From positions 187,356,942 through 187,420,941 of the forward strand of contig CM022302.1 of the NCBI GenBank assembly GCA_011799875.1: a stretch of 64,000 nt of DNA, read 5' to 3'. The position numbers and the translations under genes were made by a program. The DNA comes from Thinopyrum elongatum (lineage: Eukaryota > Streptophyta > Magnoliopsida > Poales > Poaceae). Below the pieces are notes generated by a model. The model saw only the letters and a program-made list of their open reading frames with translations, ran no database searches and was not told the DNA's origin. Shown here piece by piece: positions 32,789 to 42,599 of this stretch (position 1 is its first letter; every line of letters starts with the position of its first letter).

Positions 32789-33472
32789 ATGGACTTCAGC
32801 AAGGAGTTCACCTTTGAGTTCGCCGTTCAGACCTATGGTAGCAGCAAGTTGAATGTGATGTACACCAATGATCCGGACTCGGTGAAGCTCTACCTTGCCA
32901 AGTTCAAGCAGTACCTACAGGAGGAGAAAGCACAAGGTCGCGGGACTAGACCTTGTGCCCATCCATTCATCTCCTGACAAGGACCAGCGGATCGCCGTCG
33001 CCCAGGTATGCATGCGGGACGAGGTTCTCGTCTACCACTGCTGCAGGGCCATCAGAGGTCCTGGAGCATTCGCCCGTTTCATCGACACCGCCGACTGTAC
33101 CTTCGCTATGGTGGAGAGTAGGAAGAACGCGACTGTGCTTTACGATTCGGCCATCTGGTGCAACAAGCTTGTCGACATCCAGAAGCAATACAAGATCATC
33201 GGCAACGGCAGGAGAAGGACTCCGTGGTTGTCCTTGCCGCGACCATCATCGACCCCTGCTATGCCAACATGAAAGAAGACATCGATACCAAGGACCTGAA
33301 CACGTGGGAGGTACCTCTGAATCTAGCCTACATAACCTACACGGCCAAGGACGCATACACATGCTACGACATGTACAGGCGGATCTTGGACATGAGGGCG
33401 TGTCTGCATCCCGTAACCGATGAGCACACGGACAGCCGCAGCGTCATGATCAAGCATGCCAGGAAGGTCTAG
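32789..33472 (+). pseudogene. 3'-5' exonuclease-like (DEDD, RNase H fold) gene, frameshifted
   Basis: The ATG at 32789 starts DFSKEFTFEFAVQTYG. A frameshift near 32935-32950 leads to a frame with GLDL, KDQRIAVAQVC and FARFIDTADCTFAMV. A second one near 33205-33215 leads to ATIIDPCYANM and YTAKDAYTCYDMYRRI, ending TAG at 33470-33472. The order of acidic motifs fits the DEDDy exonuclease superfamily (DnaQ/WRN-exonuclease type), which removes 3' nucleotides from nucleic acids. The first motif has Asp (LDL), but the following catalytic Glu position reads Val or Pro beside the frameshift. There are no introns and the length (about 228 codons) is near full. It is a decayed host gene copy, or one carried by a transposon. 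Confidence 0.65.
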
Positions 33473-33846
33473 ATGATGTACTTTTCTGTTTAAGCACCTT
33501 TATCATCTGGGTGTTTCATGCATTAGCCTATGTGTCGTAATTATCTGTTTTGTCCGAAATATTTTGTCTAAAAACCCATTAACCTGTTTGCTTTTTTTGA
33601 GTGGCTATTTGCTTATGTATGGTAATGGTTTAGAGGTGGGGCTGAGGGGAAATGCCACATGGGCTGTGGGGCCGGTTGGTGTGGATCCATATGCACACAC
33701 GAGTGGCTTCGATTCCCGCTGCATACGGAACACGAATGGAAATGCCTTTATCGCTGCCGTGCTTTGAATCTCCTTCCTCCCAACATATTCCCCTTCTCAG
33801 GTGGACCCAGCAGGTCTCATACACAGACATCTGGGACCAACCACCT
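33473..33846. other. Spacer between exonuclease pseudogene and Gypsy insertion
   Basis: An AT-rich 3' flank leads into GC-richer DNA. No supported ORF. It ends with CACCT, the left target duplication of the next element. Confidence 0.6.
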
Positions 33847-34729
33847 TGTCGGTGTTCTGGGAACCAGGGTACCCAGACTTGCCTGCCTGCGGCCCACGGC
33901 GTGGCACCTTCGACGGCCTGGTACGGTCCACCTCCAAGACCACCAAGACAAGACCATCGCGAGGCAGACGACGCCAAGAACTCCCGGGGGAGCGGCCTTC
34001 CCAGGCTGCCTCCTGAGGAGCGGAGATTCCTATGCAGGTGCCCAACCTCATGAGGTTGCAGTGACGCAAGCCATGATGACCAAGGCCAGGCGGGCGCCAG
34101 TGGGCGCAGAGAAGACAGTTTCCTCTTTGGTGCTAAGGAGGCAAGCGCAGGCGTGGGTTCCCGAGGACTCAGGCAAAGGTTTCCATTCCAGTGCTACAAG
34201 ACCAAGACCGCCAGGACGGCAGGACGAATGTCATCGTCGAACCCACTGTTGCGTCACAACCAGAGGCTTTGCAGGTGAAGACCACCTTTCGTCAGGATAA
34301 GATGTACTACTTGTCCCCTTTCAAATTGGCCACTATGGGATCCCTTCCCGCCTACGATTTGGAGGAAGAGGACCGAGGCCGCTATAAATATAGGTTAGCC
34401 ACCACCATAGAAGGGGACAGAGACCAGACTGGGATCGAAATCAGAGGGGAACCACATCGACTGATTCCCTCACCCATAGACCTCGGGAGGTTGTTCATCC
34501 CTTGTACTTGTTCATCCTCAGCCCCTCGTGAGGCAAATCCACCACAAAGTAGGAGTAGGGTCCTACACCGCAAGGTGGCCCGAACCTGGGTAAACTGCTG
34601 TGTTCACCTTCTTCCTTGTTCCTCGAGCTAGGTCATAGGGCGACGAGCTGGTTGGCTGAATAGTTGAGTCCTTCGCACACGCCCCAGAGTTTGAACCTTT
34701 CTTGGGTTTGCGGAGCCCTGAATCTGAAA
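33847..34729 (+). repeat. 5' LTR, 883 bp
   Basis: It matches 39547-40448. The terminal CA is changed to AA (34728-34729). A 16-bp segment between two CTCGCGAGG repeats, present in the 3' LTR near 39658-39675, is missing near 33957. A TATA box TATAAATA lies at 34383-34390. Confidence 0.93.
34383..34390 (+). promoter_or_regulatory. TATA box in Gypsy 5' LTR
   Basis: TATAAATA is conserved in the 3' LTR at 40101-40108, about 535-555 bp from the LTR start. Confidence 0.65.
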
Positions 34730-34748
34730 TTTGGCGCGCCAGGTAGGG
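34730..34748 (+). other. Primer binding site
   Basis: TTGGCGCGCCAGGTAGGGG directly follows the 5' LTR. TGGCGC-type sites are common in Tat/Athila-related Gypsy elements; the tRNA is not assigned here. Confidence 0.7.
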
Positions 34749-34801
34749 GCGTGTCGGAGCCTCTCTTCCAGCGTTTGCTTCGCCGCCGTTCCGTCGTTCC
34801 T

Positions 34802-35739
34802 ATGGCTGACGCTCGCCGTGTCCGTGCCGAGCGCCGGGCCGCTCGCGTCGCCCAGACGGCTCCCGCCGGCAACGGCGCTCCTCGCCGCTCTGCCTCCCCG
34901 GTGGCTAACGTTGCCACTGTCCCTGCTGCTCGCGAACAGCAGGACTCGTTGCTGCCACCATCTGTGCGGCGCGACGGCCGCACTGCAACCCCATCACCAA
35001 CTTCGGCCGCGGCATCGTCTTCTCACATTCGTCGCAGGCCGGAGAACGCGCAGGCTACGCAGCTCATGGCGTGTGAGCTTCTGCGCTATCGTCCGGCCAA
35101 CGACCTCTACGACGACTGGCTCGCCCGCATCGCCGATCTCGTCAATGCCGCCGGTGAGACCCTGCACCGTCCCGTTCGCCTCGTCCTCCACCGTCCCTGG
35201 CGGGCGACGTGGCTCATGGCACGCCTCCCCCTCCTCCTCTGCATGGCGCGGACCCTGAGCCCAGGCATGAGGCACCCCAGCGCGACCCGCCACGCAGAGC
35301 ACCGGCGCTCGATGAAGAAAGTTGCCAGGTGGTGCAGCAGCCCCAAGGAGAGGCACGCGCGCTCCCAGCGCCGTCACGTCAAGACCGCGTGCCACCAAAG
35401 GCGGTGGCATGCGGGCACCAAGACCAAGCTCCTCCCATGCGACCGGCCCCTGTGAGTGCGGCAGGTTGCCGTGCTTTCACCCCGGAACTACGCCGCGTCA
35501 TTTGGCCCGGCAAGTTCAAGCCGGATCTGCCTCCATGCTACGACGGCACCCCCGACCCCGCTGAGTTCCTCCAGCTCTACGAGCTGAGCATCGAGGCGGC
35601 GAACTACAATGACAAGGTCATGGCGAACTGGTTCCCCATGGCCCTCAAGGATGGCACGCGTTCTTGGCTCCTGAACCTCCCGGTGAGGTCGATCTCCTCC
35701 TGGGATGAGCTACGCGAGCGCTTCGTTGCCAACTTCTAG
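34802..35739 (+). pseudogene. Gypsy gag remnant
   Basis: The ATG at 34802 begins an Arg/Ala-rich N-terminus (MADARRVRAERRAAR). The conserved Retrotrans_gag domain lies in another frame at about 35460-35739: FTPELRRVIWPGKFKPDLPP, YDGTPDPAEFLQLYELSIEA, NWFPMALKDGTRSWLLNLP and SWDELRERFVANF. A stop follows at 35737-35739. At least two frameshifts lie between about 35150 and 35215. The nucleocapsid part with a zinc knuckle is not found. Confidence 0.8.
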
Positions 35740-36002
35740 GGCACTCGGCGGCGGTCGAGAACTCAGATGGCGAGGGTGCCATCCTGCCTCCTAAGGCCAT
35801 CCCCAAGAAGAAGAAGCACCTCCTCCCAAAGGGCCATCAGGAGGCTGGGGTGCCCGACGGTCGTGCCTCAGGCCCCGAGCCCTCTGCTGGGGCGTCTTTC
35901 CCACTCGCATAGGAAGGCGTGCCCAGCGCCCCTATCGGGACGGGCTAGGGGGCTCTCATCTAGAGGGCCTCTAACCTGACCAATGTCACGAGGGAGGCGT
36001 TC

Positions 36003-36530
36003 GGGCACCACGTGGGGGCGTGCTTCGACGCGCGCCTCCGTAAGCAAGGAGCAAGGCGGGGGGCACCAGGCACTCAGGAGTTCATCACCAAGGCAATCGA
36101 GGAGCTTCGGGAGGCGCGAGCCATAAGTGGAAAGCGTCGCCCCGTGCATCCAGTGCAGCTACCGCCCATGACATGGGTGGCGAACTGCGCGTCTGCGTCA
36201 ACATCCCAGGCCTTAACAGGGCTGCTTCGCAGGACCTCTTCTGGCCGTCCCGCGTCGGCCGGAGCGGGGGCTACCCCTGCAGCTACGTCTGCATGCCGTT
36301 CAGCCTGCTGAACGTGGCCGCCTCGTACCAGCGCCTCATGAAGGGGAGCCTTGGCGGCTCACAAGGCCAGGCGCCAGGCGGTCCTGACCGAGGAGGTGAC
36401 GGACCCTCGCGAGCCCCCCAGACCTCCGGAGCCTCCCGGGGCTCAGGAGCCGATCGGCTCGTGAGGAGCGATCTCTACGGTACGCGTCTTCATCTACTTC
36501 AACGCTTCTACAACAATGGTGCCAGGTGAC
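36003..36530 (+). pseudogene. Degenerate RT fragments
   Basis: EFITKAIEELREARAI (about 36078) resembles the segment before RT. LRVCVNIPGLNRA (about 36180) resembles the WR(M/V)CVDFTDLN motif, and PFSLLNVAASYQRLMK (about 36296) the FGLKNAGATYQR motif, in different frames. The catalytic DD motif is absent. This is what remains of pol. Confidence 0.65.
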
Positions 36531-36684
36531 TTTTTGGTTTGTTCAACTAAGGGCGCCCCTCGGGCTGCATCATCCTCAGGCAGAACTGGCTTTGCCTTCA
36601 TGAGTTTCCTAAGTATCTCAACTGCCTGTCCGGTGGTTCATCACTATGATGTCGCTGCGCCCTCGCGAATCCGCCCACGACCAC

Positions 36685-37080
36685 CTCATGATTACGGACT
36701 GGCACGGTGTCTATGCTCGGGTTCGTCCCTGTAGCGTCGACAAACCCAAGCGACCAAGCTCTGTCCCACGGGCCAGCTCCCATGTGCGTCACCTCCCGTG
36801 GTCCTTGGTGCCTTGTTTTCGCATGAGCTAATAGTGTGTGGGCAAGTGCGGGCACACGGCCCGGTTCATACAACCGTAGTTCGGTGCTTCGCCGCAGCGG
36901 GAGCCGTGCGCCGGCTGTTTTTCTGTGGGATCATTGCATGAGAAGACTTGGCATGGCGTCTGTGCTCGGGTCCGTCCCTACAGCGTCGATAAAACCAATG
37001 GTTGAGCTCTGTCTGGTGGGCCAGCCCCGTTCATGTCACCTCCTGGGGGCATTGGTGTCCAGCCTTCTCATGCGATAACC
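36685..37080 (+). repeat. About 250-bp diverged direct repeat inside the Gypsy element
   Basis: CATGATTACGGACTGGCACG with GTCTATGCTCGGGTTCGTCC (from 36687) recurs as CATGAGAAGACTTGGCATGG with GTCTGTGCTCGGGTCCGTCC (from 36937). Both copies end with GCATGAG or CATGCGA-type sequence. Confidence 0.75.
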
Positions 37081-37310
37081 TCCGAAGGGGCATTCGGCGT
37101 AGGACCCCCCATCGCCCCGCAGGTTTCTTATGTGCGCCCCGCGCTGCAAAAATCAGGCGCAACCCGCCTTGAGGTAGGGCCTCGTGAGTCCCACGCTGGC
37201 TCACGAGTGACTAGATACACCTCCTCCAGTTCTGCCGTGCTAGACACGCGTACGAACGGGGCTATACACGCCCCGGAGTATCCCTCAGCGAGAACTCCCA
37301 CCCACGTACC

Positions 37311-37472
37311 AGTGGAAGCCCCATGCTCCGTGCTGGCGGACAACACGGTCGAGGAGCGACTATGCCCACGATGAAGTGGAAGCACCATGCTCCGCGCTGG
37401 CGGACGACACGGTCGAGGAGCGACTATGCCCACGATAAATTGGAAGCACCATGCTCCGCGCTGGTGAATAAA
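37311..37472 (+). repeat. 64-bp tandem repeat, about 2.5 copies
   Basis: Unit starts at 37311, 37375 and 37439 each begin AGTGGAAG or ATTGGAAG followed by CMCCATGCTCCGYGCTGG. Each full unit contains ACACGGTCGAGGAGCGACTA. Confidence 0.9.
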
Positions 37473-37684
37473 CAACTGAGGGCGCCCTCGCAGCCGCACC
37501 AACCTCAGGATAGCCTCTCGGCTCTACGACCGGCAACACCCCACAGCTTCCCCCTCGGGAGGATCACGTGAGGGGGCTGGACACGGGGGTTGTGGTCAGG
37601 CCCCGCCTGGCACATGCTACCCTACCAGGTCTGGGTACCTGGTCTTCTCGCGTTCCCCCTAGGTGAAAGCTGGTGGTCAAAGGT

Positions 37685-38990
37685 ATGAGGGCTGCTCACA
37701 CGTCAAGGGGGACCTCCTGAGCATCGCGACTCAGGGGCCTCACTAGTCACGTAGCCCCTCGCCCCTTGGTGTCGTCCTGGTGATCCGGACGCCCCAACGG
37801 CGGTCGAGGTATGAGCGGGGCTGGGCCCTGCCGACGCAGAGCGCGAAGTCCTACACCCCGGCGTCCACGTTTCCTTCATGAGGGCTGCTTGCATGTCAAG
37901 GGGGACCTCCTGAGCATCGCGACTCAGGGGCCTCACTAGTCTTGTAGCCCCTCGCCCCTTGGTGTCGTCCTGGTGATCCGGACGCCCCAACGGTGGTCGA
38001 GGTATGCGCCGGGCTGGGCCCTATCGACGCAGAGCACAAAAGCAAGCACGAAGGAAACTTGGCGCAATAAGGAAACCACAGGGTCCTAATAATTATTACA
38101 AGCACAGATTGTTCCACAAGCTTAAACAGAAGTCTTACGCCTCCACGAGGCAAGGTAAATGTTGCAGGGTAAAACTAAGAAGGAACGCCACTGCCGCCAC
38201 CTGCCCCGCTCATTGGAAGCCCCTCGTCGACAACGCTACCACTGTCCTCACCGCTTTCGACTTCTGCTGCTGGAGCCTCAGAGATGGGAACCTCCGGAGG
38301 CAGGATCATGAGCAGCTTCACCAACACCTCGCCACCACGAAAGGATACAGCGCTACGTGCCATGGGGCGCAACCCCTCCTAGGTACCCCCTCGGAGCCAG
38401 CCACTCTTTTCTCGCGCAAGTCGCTTGCATGTTAAAGGGGGGGCCCTTGAGCACCGCACCTCAGGGGCTCCTACCGGCCCTCGAGCCCTCACCCCCTGGC
38501 CTTGACCACGGCATCGCGACTTGGCATACCAGCGGCGGCCGAGCCTCGCTCGAGAGCCAGGTCCTGAGGACGTAGAGCACCCTGATGAGCGGGAGATATG
38601 GAATCGGTAGGAGCCCTGCGGGGGGGCGCCATCAGGAGAAGGGCGCAGCCTAACGTCGCACAAGAAGCTCGCCCCCGCGACAAGGAAACCACCGCAGGCT
38701 CACCAAGATAAGTCGCTTCGCACACCCGGGCGCGAACCCCATAATCGGCGTTTCATCTCTCGTGATTTTGCTCGGGCAAGGGAACTCCCCTTTCAGTCCT
38801 TCGGGAGCCACTTGCGCGCCAATGGGGACCTCCTGAGCATCATGCCTCGGGGGCTCTTACCGGACCTCAGGCTGCTCACCTCCTGGCCTTGACCACGGCA
38901 TCGTGACCTGGCATACCAGCGACGGCTGAAGCTTGCCCGGGGACTAGGTCCTGTCGGCGTAGAGCACTAAGCTACCGCGAGAATAAAAAG
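37685..38990 (+). repeat. Family of about 170-190-bp repeats upstream of the 3' LTR
   Basis: GGGGGACCTCCTGAGCATCG with CCCCAACGGCGGTCGAGG and GACGCAGAGC occurs at 37708 and again, nearly identical, at 37900. Diverged copies sharing the GACCTCCTGAGCAT or CCCTTGAGCACCG start, ACGGCATCG, and a final GTAGAGCAC follow at 38440 and 38826. A partial copy lies at 39127. Such blocks are probably noncoding filler of a non-autonomous subfamily. Confidence 0.8.
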
Positions 38991-39534
38991 GGGGACCATG
39001 CCCAAGCGAGAGAGGTAAACACAACATAAGTTGGGGGCGCTAACATTAAGGCAAAAGTGTCATGATCTTTACACACCCCCGCGGGGCCCTTCATGACTTT
39101 TGCGCAGGAATGAAACAAAAGGAAAGGACCTCCTGAGGATCGCGACCCAGGCGGTGTCGCCCATAATGCCTGGCCAGTGCCATTCCTCCCTCAAGCCCGA
39201 GCGTGGCAGCGCGGCGGCTCGTAGCTGTCATCGTCGCTTAAGCTTGGTTTGGCGGAGGCGTCGCTGCTGCTGGAGGAATCGTGGACAAGGCCAAGGGAAA
39301 GTTCACCGCGAGGGGCCTCGCCGATTTGCCTGCCTGTGAGGGGGTCGCCGTCTCGATCGCCTCCCTTGGGGCAGCACTCCAGACATTGGCCGTCCTCTCC
39401 GAAAACCTTGAAGAAGAGCGTCATTGCCTCGTCAAGCGCCATGCGTCAGCCTAGCCCGCAGGTGATTGGGACCCGCGGCGCTTCGCCCTTGCCCTTTGGC
39501 TTCGCCTTGAAGCCAAGTCCGAGCGCGCCTTGGG

Positions 39535-39546
39535 CCTGGGGGCTAC
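39535..39546 (+). other. Polypurine tract before 3' LTR
   Basis: CCTGGGGGCTAC lies immediately before the TGTCGGCG start of the 3' LTR. It is purine-rich in its core only. Confidence 0.5.
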
Positions 39547-40448
39547 TGTCGGCGTTCTGGGAACCAGGGTACCTAGACATGCCTGCCTGCGGCCCACGGC
39601 GTGGCACCTTCGACGGCCTGGTACGGCCCACCTCCAAGACCACCAACACTAGACCCTCGCGAGGGTCCAAGCCTCGCGAGGCAGATGACGCCAAGACCTC
39701 CCGAGGGAGCGGCCTCCCCAGGCTGCCTCCTGAGGAGCGGTGATTCCTATTTAGGTGCCCAAACCTCATGAGGTTGCGATGACGCAAGCCATGACGACCA
39801 AGGCCAGGCGGGCGCTAGCGGGCGTAGAGAAGACAATTTCCTCTTTGGTGCTAAGGAGGTAAGCGCAGGCGTAGGTTCCCGAGGACTCAGGCAAAGGTTT
39901 CCATTCCAGTGCTACAAGACTAAGACCGCCAGGACGGCAGGACGGATGTCATCGTCGAGCCCACTGCTGTGTCACAACCAGAGGCTTTGCAGGCGAAGAT
40001 CACCTTTCATCAGGATAAGATGTACTACTTGTCCCCTTTCAAATTGGCCACTGTGGGATCCCTTCCCGCCTACGATTGGGGGTAAGAGGACCGAGGCCAC
40101 TATAAATATGGGTTAGCCACCACCATAGAAGGGGACAGAGACCGGACCGGGATCGAAATCGGAGGGGAACCTCGTCGACTGATTCCCTCACCCATAGACC
40201 TCGGGAGGTTGTTCATCCCTTGTACTTGTTCATCCTCAGCCCCTCGTGAGTCAAATCCACCACAAAGCAGGAGTAGGGTCTTACACCGCAAGGTGGCCCG
40301 AACCTGGGTAAACTGTCGTGTTCACCTTATTCCTTGTTCCTCGAGCTAGGCCGTAGGGCGACGAGCTGGTTGGCTGAATAAGTTGAGTCCTTCGCACACG
40401 CCCCAGAGTTCGAACCTTTCTTGGGTCTGCGGAGCCCTGAATCTGACA
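39547..40448 (+). repeat. 3' LTR, 902 bp
   Basis: It runs TGTCGGCGTTCTGG to AATCTGACA with the CACCT target duplication following. It keeps two CCTCGCGAGG palindromes 18 bp apart, one of which is lost in the 5' copy. Confidence 0.93.
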
Positions 40449-40509
40449 CACCTATCCATTTGTATTTCTTTATTTTGTTCAATCTTTCGTCATCTTCCTA
40501 CAGCGGCTG

Positions 40510-42170
40510 GCGGCGCTGCCGCGCACGCCTCGGTGACCCATCCTAGCCTATGGCGCTGGCCAGGCCGTCCCTCTACTCCCACACATTCTTCGGCGGCGGT
40601 AGCTCCACCGGCCCACCCTGCACCCGAAAGAGTCAACCCTCGTACTCCCCTCCGCCTGCGTCTTCCCCGGCTCCGGTTCATTCCGGTCTGAGGTCTCGAC
40701 GTCGTCCCCCACCTTGGTGCTCTCGCCGCGGCGCCGCCGTCTATTGTTCCCAACATGGTCAACAAAACAAGAGGAATCGGGAGACGACTGTTCGTCGAGA
40801 GGCTAACAGTCTGGGCCCACCAGGTCCATGGCCTAGGTTTTGTTGTTTGACATGCGCAGCCCACGAAATGCAGACACAGTTGATCCAGCAGGTTTCAACT
40901 TTTTTTTGGGGTCAAGTAGGTATCAAGCGGCCTCTGGGCCTCCTAGCCTAGCTTGTCTATAACATCAGTAGCCCAAGTTATGTTTGTTTTTTCAAGACAA
41001 CGCACAGATCAGTTCTATTTTTCTATAAGAATGCAAAACTGAACCTATGTTTTTCCTTCAATAATAGTATATATATACTTATATTTATATTTATATCTTA
41101 TTTTATTACATATATATAATAGAAACAACATAAGGTTCTGTTAAACCTGTCGTTCGTCCAACCATTGTATAGACCTTCCCACTTCCTTTATTTTTTGTTT
41201 TTATTAATCCTATATCTGAATTTTCACCCACTTTCTTTTTTGATGTAATCTGAGTTATCTCCCAGTAGTTTTCCCTAGAACCAACTCAACTGTCCCACGT
41301 CTAGCCTAAAAAATAATAATACCTCACGTCCTATTAACTCATCAAATTAAAATGATATTTTATTTCATAAATCGGAAGTTCTTACAAAATAATAATAATA
41401 ATTGTTTATATATAACTTGGCAAGTTAACTCCTGGTGATTACGTACGTAAGCTTGCAAAGATTTTACTGACAAATCAGTAATAGACGTGCAATCATGTGT
41501 TTATATTTTTATAACATTTCTCCGTCCAGCCCAACACGATATTTTCACCTAGCCCAGCAAGTCCGTGGATTTTGGAAAAAATGCAAATGGGCTTTAAATT
41601 CTAACATAATATATAAACGGGCTGCATAGACTCTACATCATTGTTTCACCCAGCCCACCAAATGGACTAAAAACCCAAATGGACTGGCTGACATGTGGGC
41701 CAGTAGATAGAAGCCTAAGCACTTTCGCAAAAAAAAATACAAAGGTCGAAGCCTAAGCAAGGCGTTCGATTTACATCCAACGGTCGGCATTCTTCTTCAA
41801 TCTCTCGTATTCTTCCTCTAGCGCTGCCGGGACCACCTGCTCCAGCCTCCGGCGTCCAGCGGTGCTGTTTCACGCGCCTCGCAGCGAAACGCTACCCTAC
41901 CGACGGCCAGGCCATCCCTCCACTCCTCCGCACCTCCTGTTATTCTCTGCCGAGTGTAGGCCCACCCCGCACCCGAACCAGTCAAGTTCCCCACTCCTCT
42001 CCGTCTGCGACTCAACTACCCCATCTTCCCCATCTCCGGGTCGTTCCAGTCTAGGGCCTCGTCGTCGTCCACCGGCCTTGGTGCACTCGGCATGGTGTGG
42101 TCAACGTGGTCAACAAACGAGAGTCATCAGAAGATGACTGTACATGAGAGGCTGACAGCGGGGACGCACC
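40510..42170 (+). repeat. Diverged direct duplication of a GC-rich block (40510-40822 and 41855-42170)
   Basis: Both copies contain GGCCAGGCCRTCCCTC, CACCCGAA with AGTCAA, CGTCGTC-CACC with CTTGGTGC, and ATGGTCAACA or GTGGTCAACA followed by a GACGACTGT or GATGACTGT stretch, in the same order. The 1 kb between is AT-rich. Neither copy encodes a recognisable protein. Confidence 0.75.
40840..41840. other. AT-rich spacer with TA-rich microsatellite-like tract
   Basis: It contains a TATATTTATATTTATAT tract near 41080-41120 and repeated CACCTAGCCCA or CACCCAGCCCA motifs (41550 and 41648). No ORF is supported on either strand. Confidence 0.6.
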
Positions 42171-42227
42171 ACGCCCATGGACGCATGCATGCAACCGCAT
42201 CCTTTTTACCCTGAAAAATAATGTTTT

Positions 42228-42395
42228 CTCCCCCTGACAGCTGGGACCCACCAGCTACATCTTTGCACACAAGAAAGTGTGTCCTTATTACGGGCAAAAT
42301 AAATGATTCCTCCCCCTGACAGGTGGGACCCATCAGTTATATCTTCGCACGCAAGGAAGTGCCTCCTTATCCTCCCTGACAGCTGGGACCCACCG
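42228..42395. repeat. Tandem array of a CCCTGACAGSTGGGACCCA unit
   Basis: Three copies of the core lie at about 42232, 42313 and 42373. The first two are embedded in an 80-bp unit that also contains ATCTTYGCACRCAAG and GTGTCCTTAT or GCCTCCTTAT. Confidence 0.85.
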
Positions 42396-42599
42396 AGTCG
42401 GACCGTACGTAGGGTTGTCTCTCTGGTAGCGAACATATACGTATATACTGGTCGATCGGTCTCTCTGCAAGGATGAACCATGGCCGAGCAAGGAGCGGCA
42501 CGTGTGACGTAGCAGTTGAGGCAGTCCTGTATAAATTATGTACACGTACGTACAGCCACGCTCTAAGAAAGTAAATACGGCTACGTACGTACATACAGG

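Larger units (their letters stand above)
33847..40448 (+). mobile_element. Deleted Ty3/Gypsy LTR retrotransposon, 6602 bp, TSD CACCT
   Basis: Both LTRs start TGTCGGYGTTCTGGGAACCA. CACCT occurs immediately before the 5' LTR (33842-33846) and after the 3' LTR (40449-40453). A primer-site-like TTGGCGCGCCAGGTAGGGG follows the 5' LTR. The internal 4.8 kb holds a broken gag, small RT remnants and long blocks of direct repeats, and integrase is absent. It could move only with proteins from another copy. I do not assign a family name. Confidence 0.92.

Noticed and set aside
33652..34300. Frames of 133 and 213 codons
   Set aside because: They cross the junction between flanking DNA and the 5' LTR at 33847, so they cannot be an old gene; the LTR part recurs at the 3' LTR without them.
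37311..37472. CRISPR-like regular repeats
   Set aside because: Units are contiguous tandem repeats without spacers, inside a plant retrotransposon.
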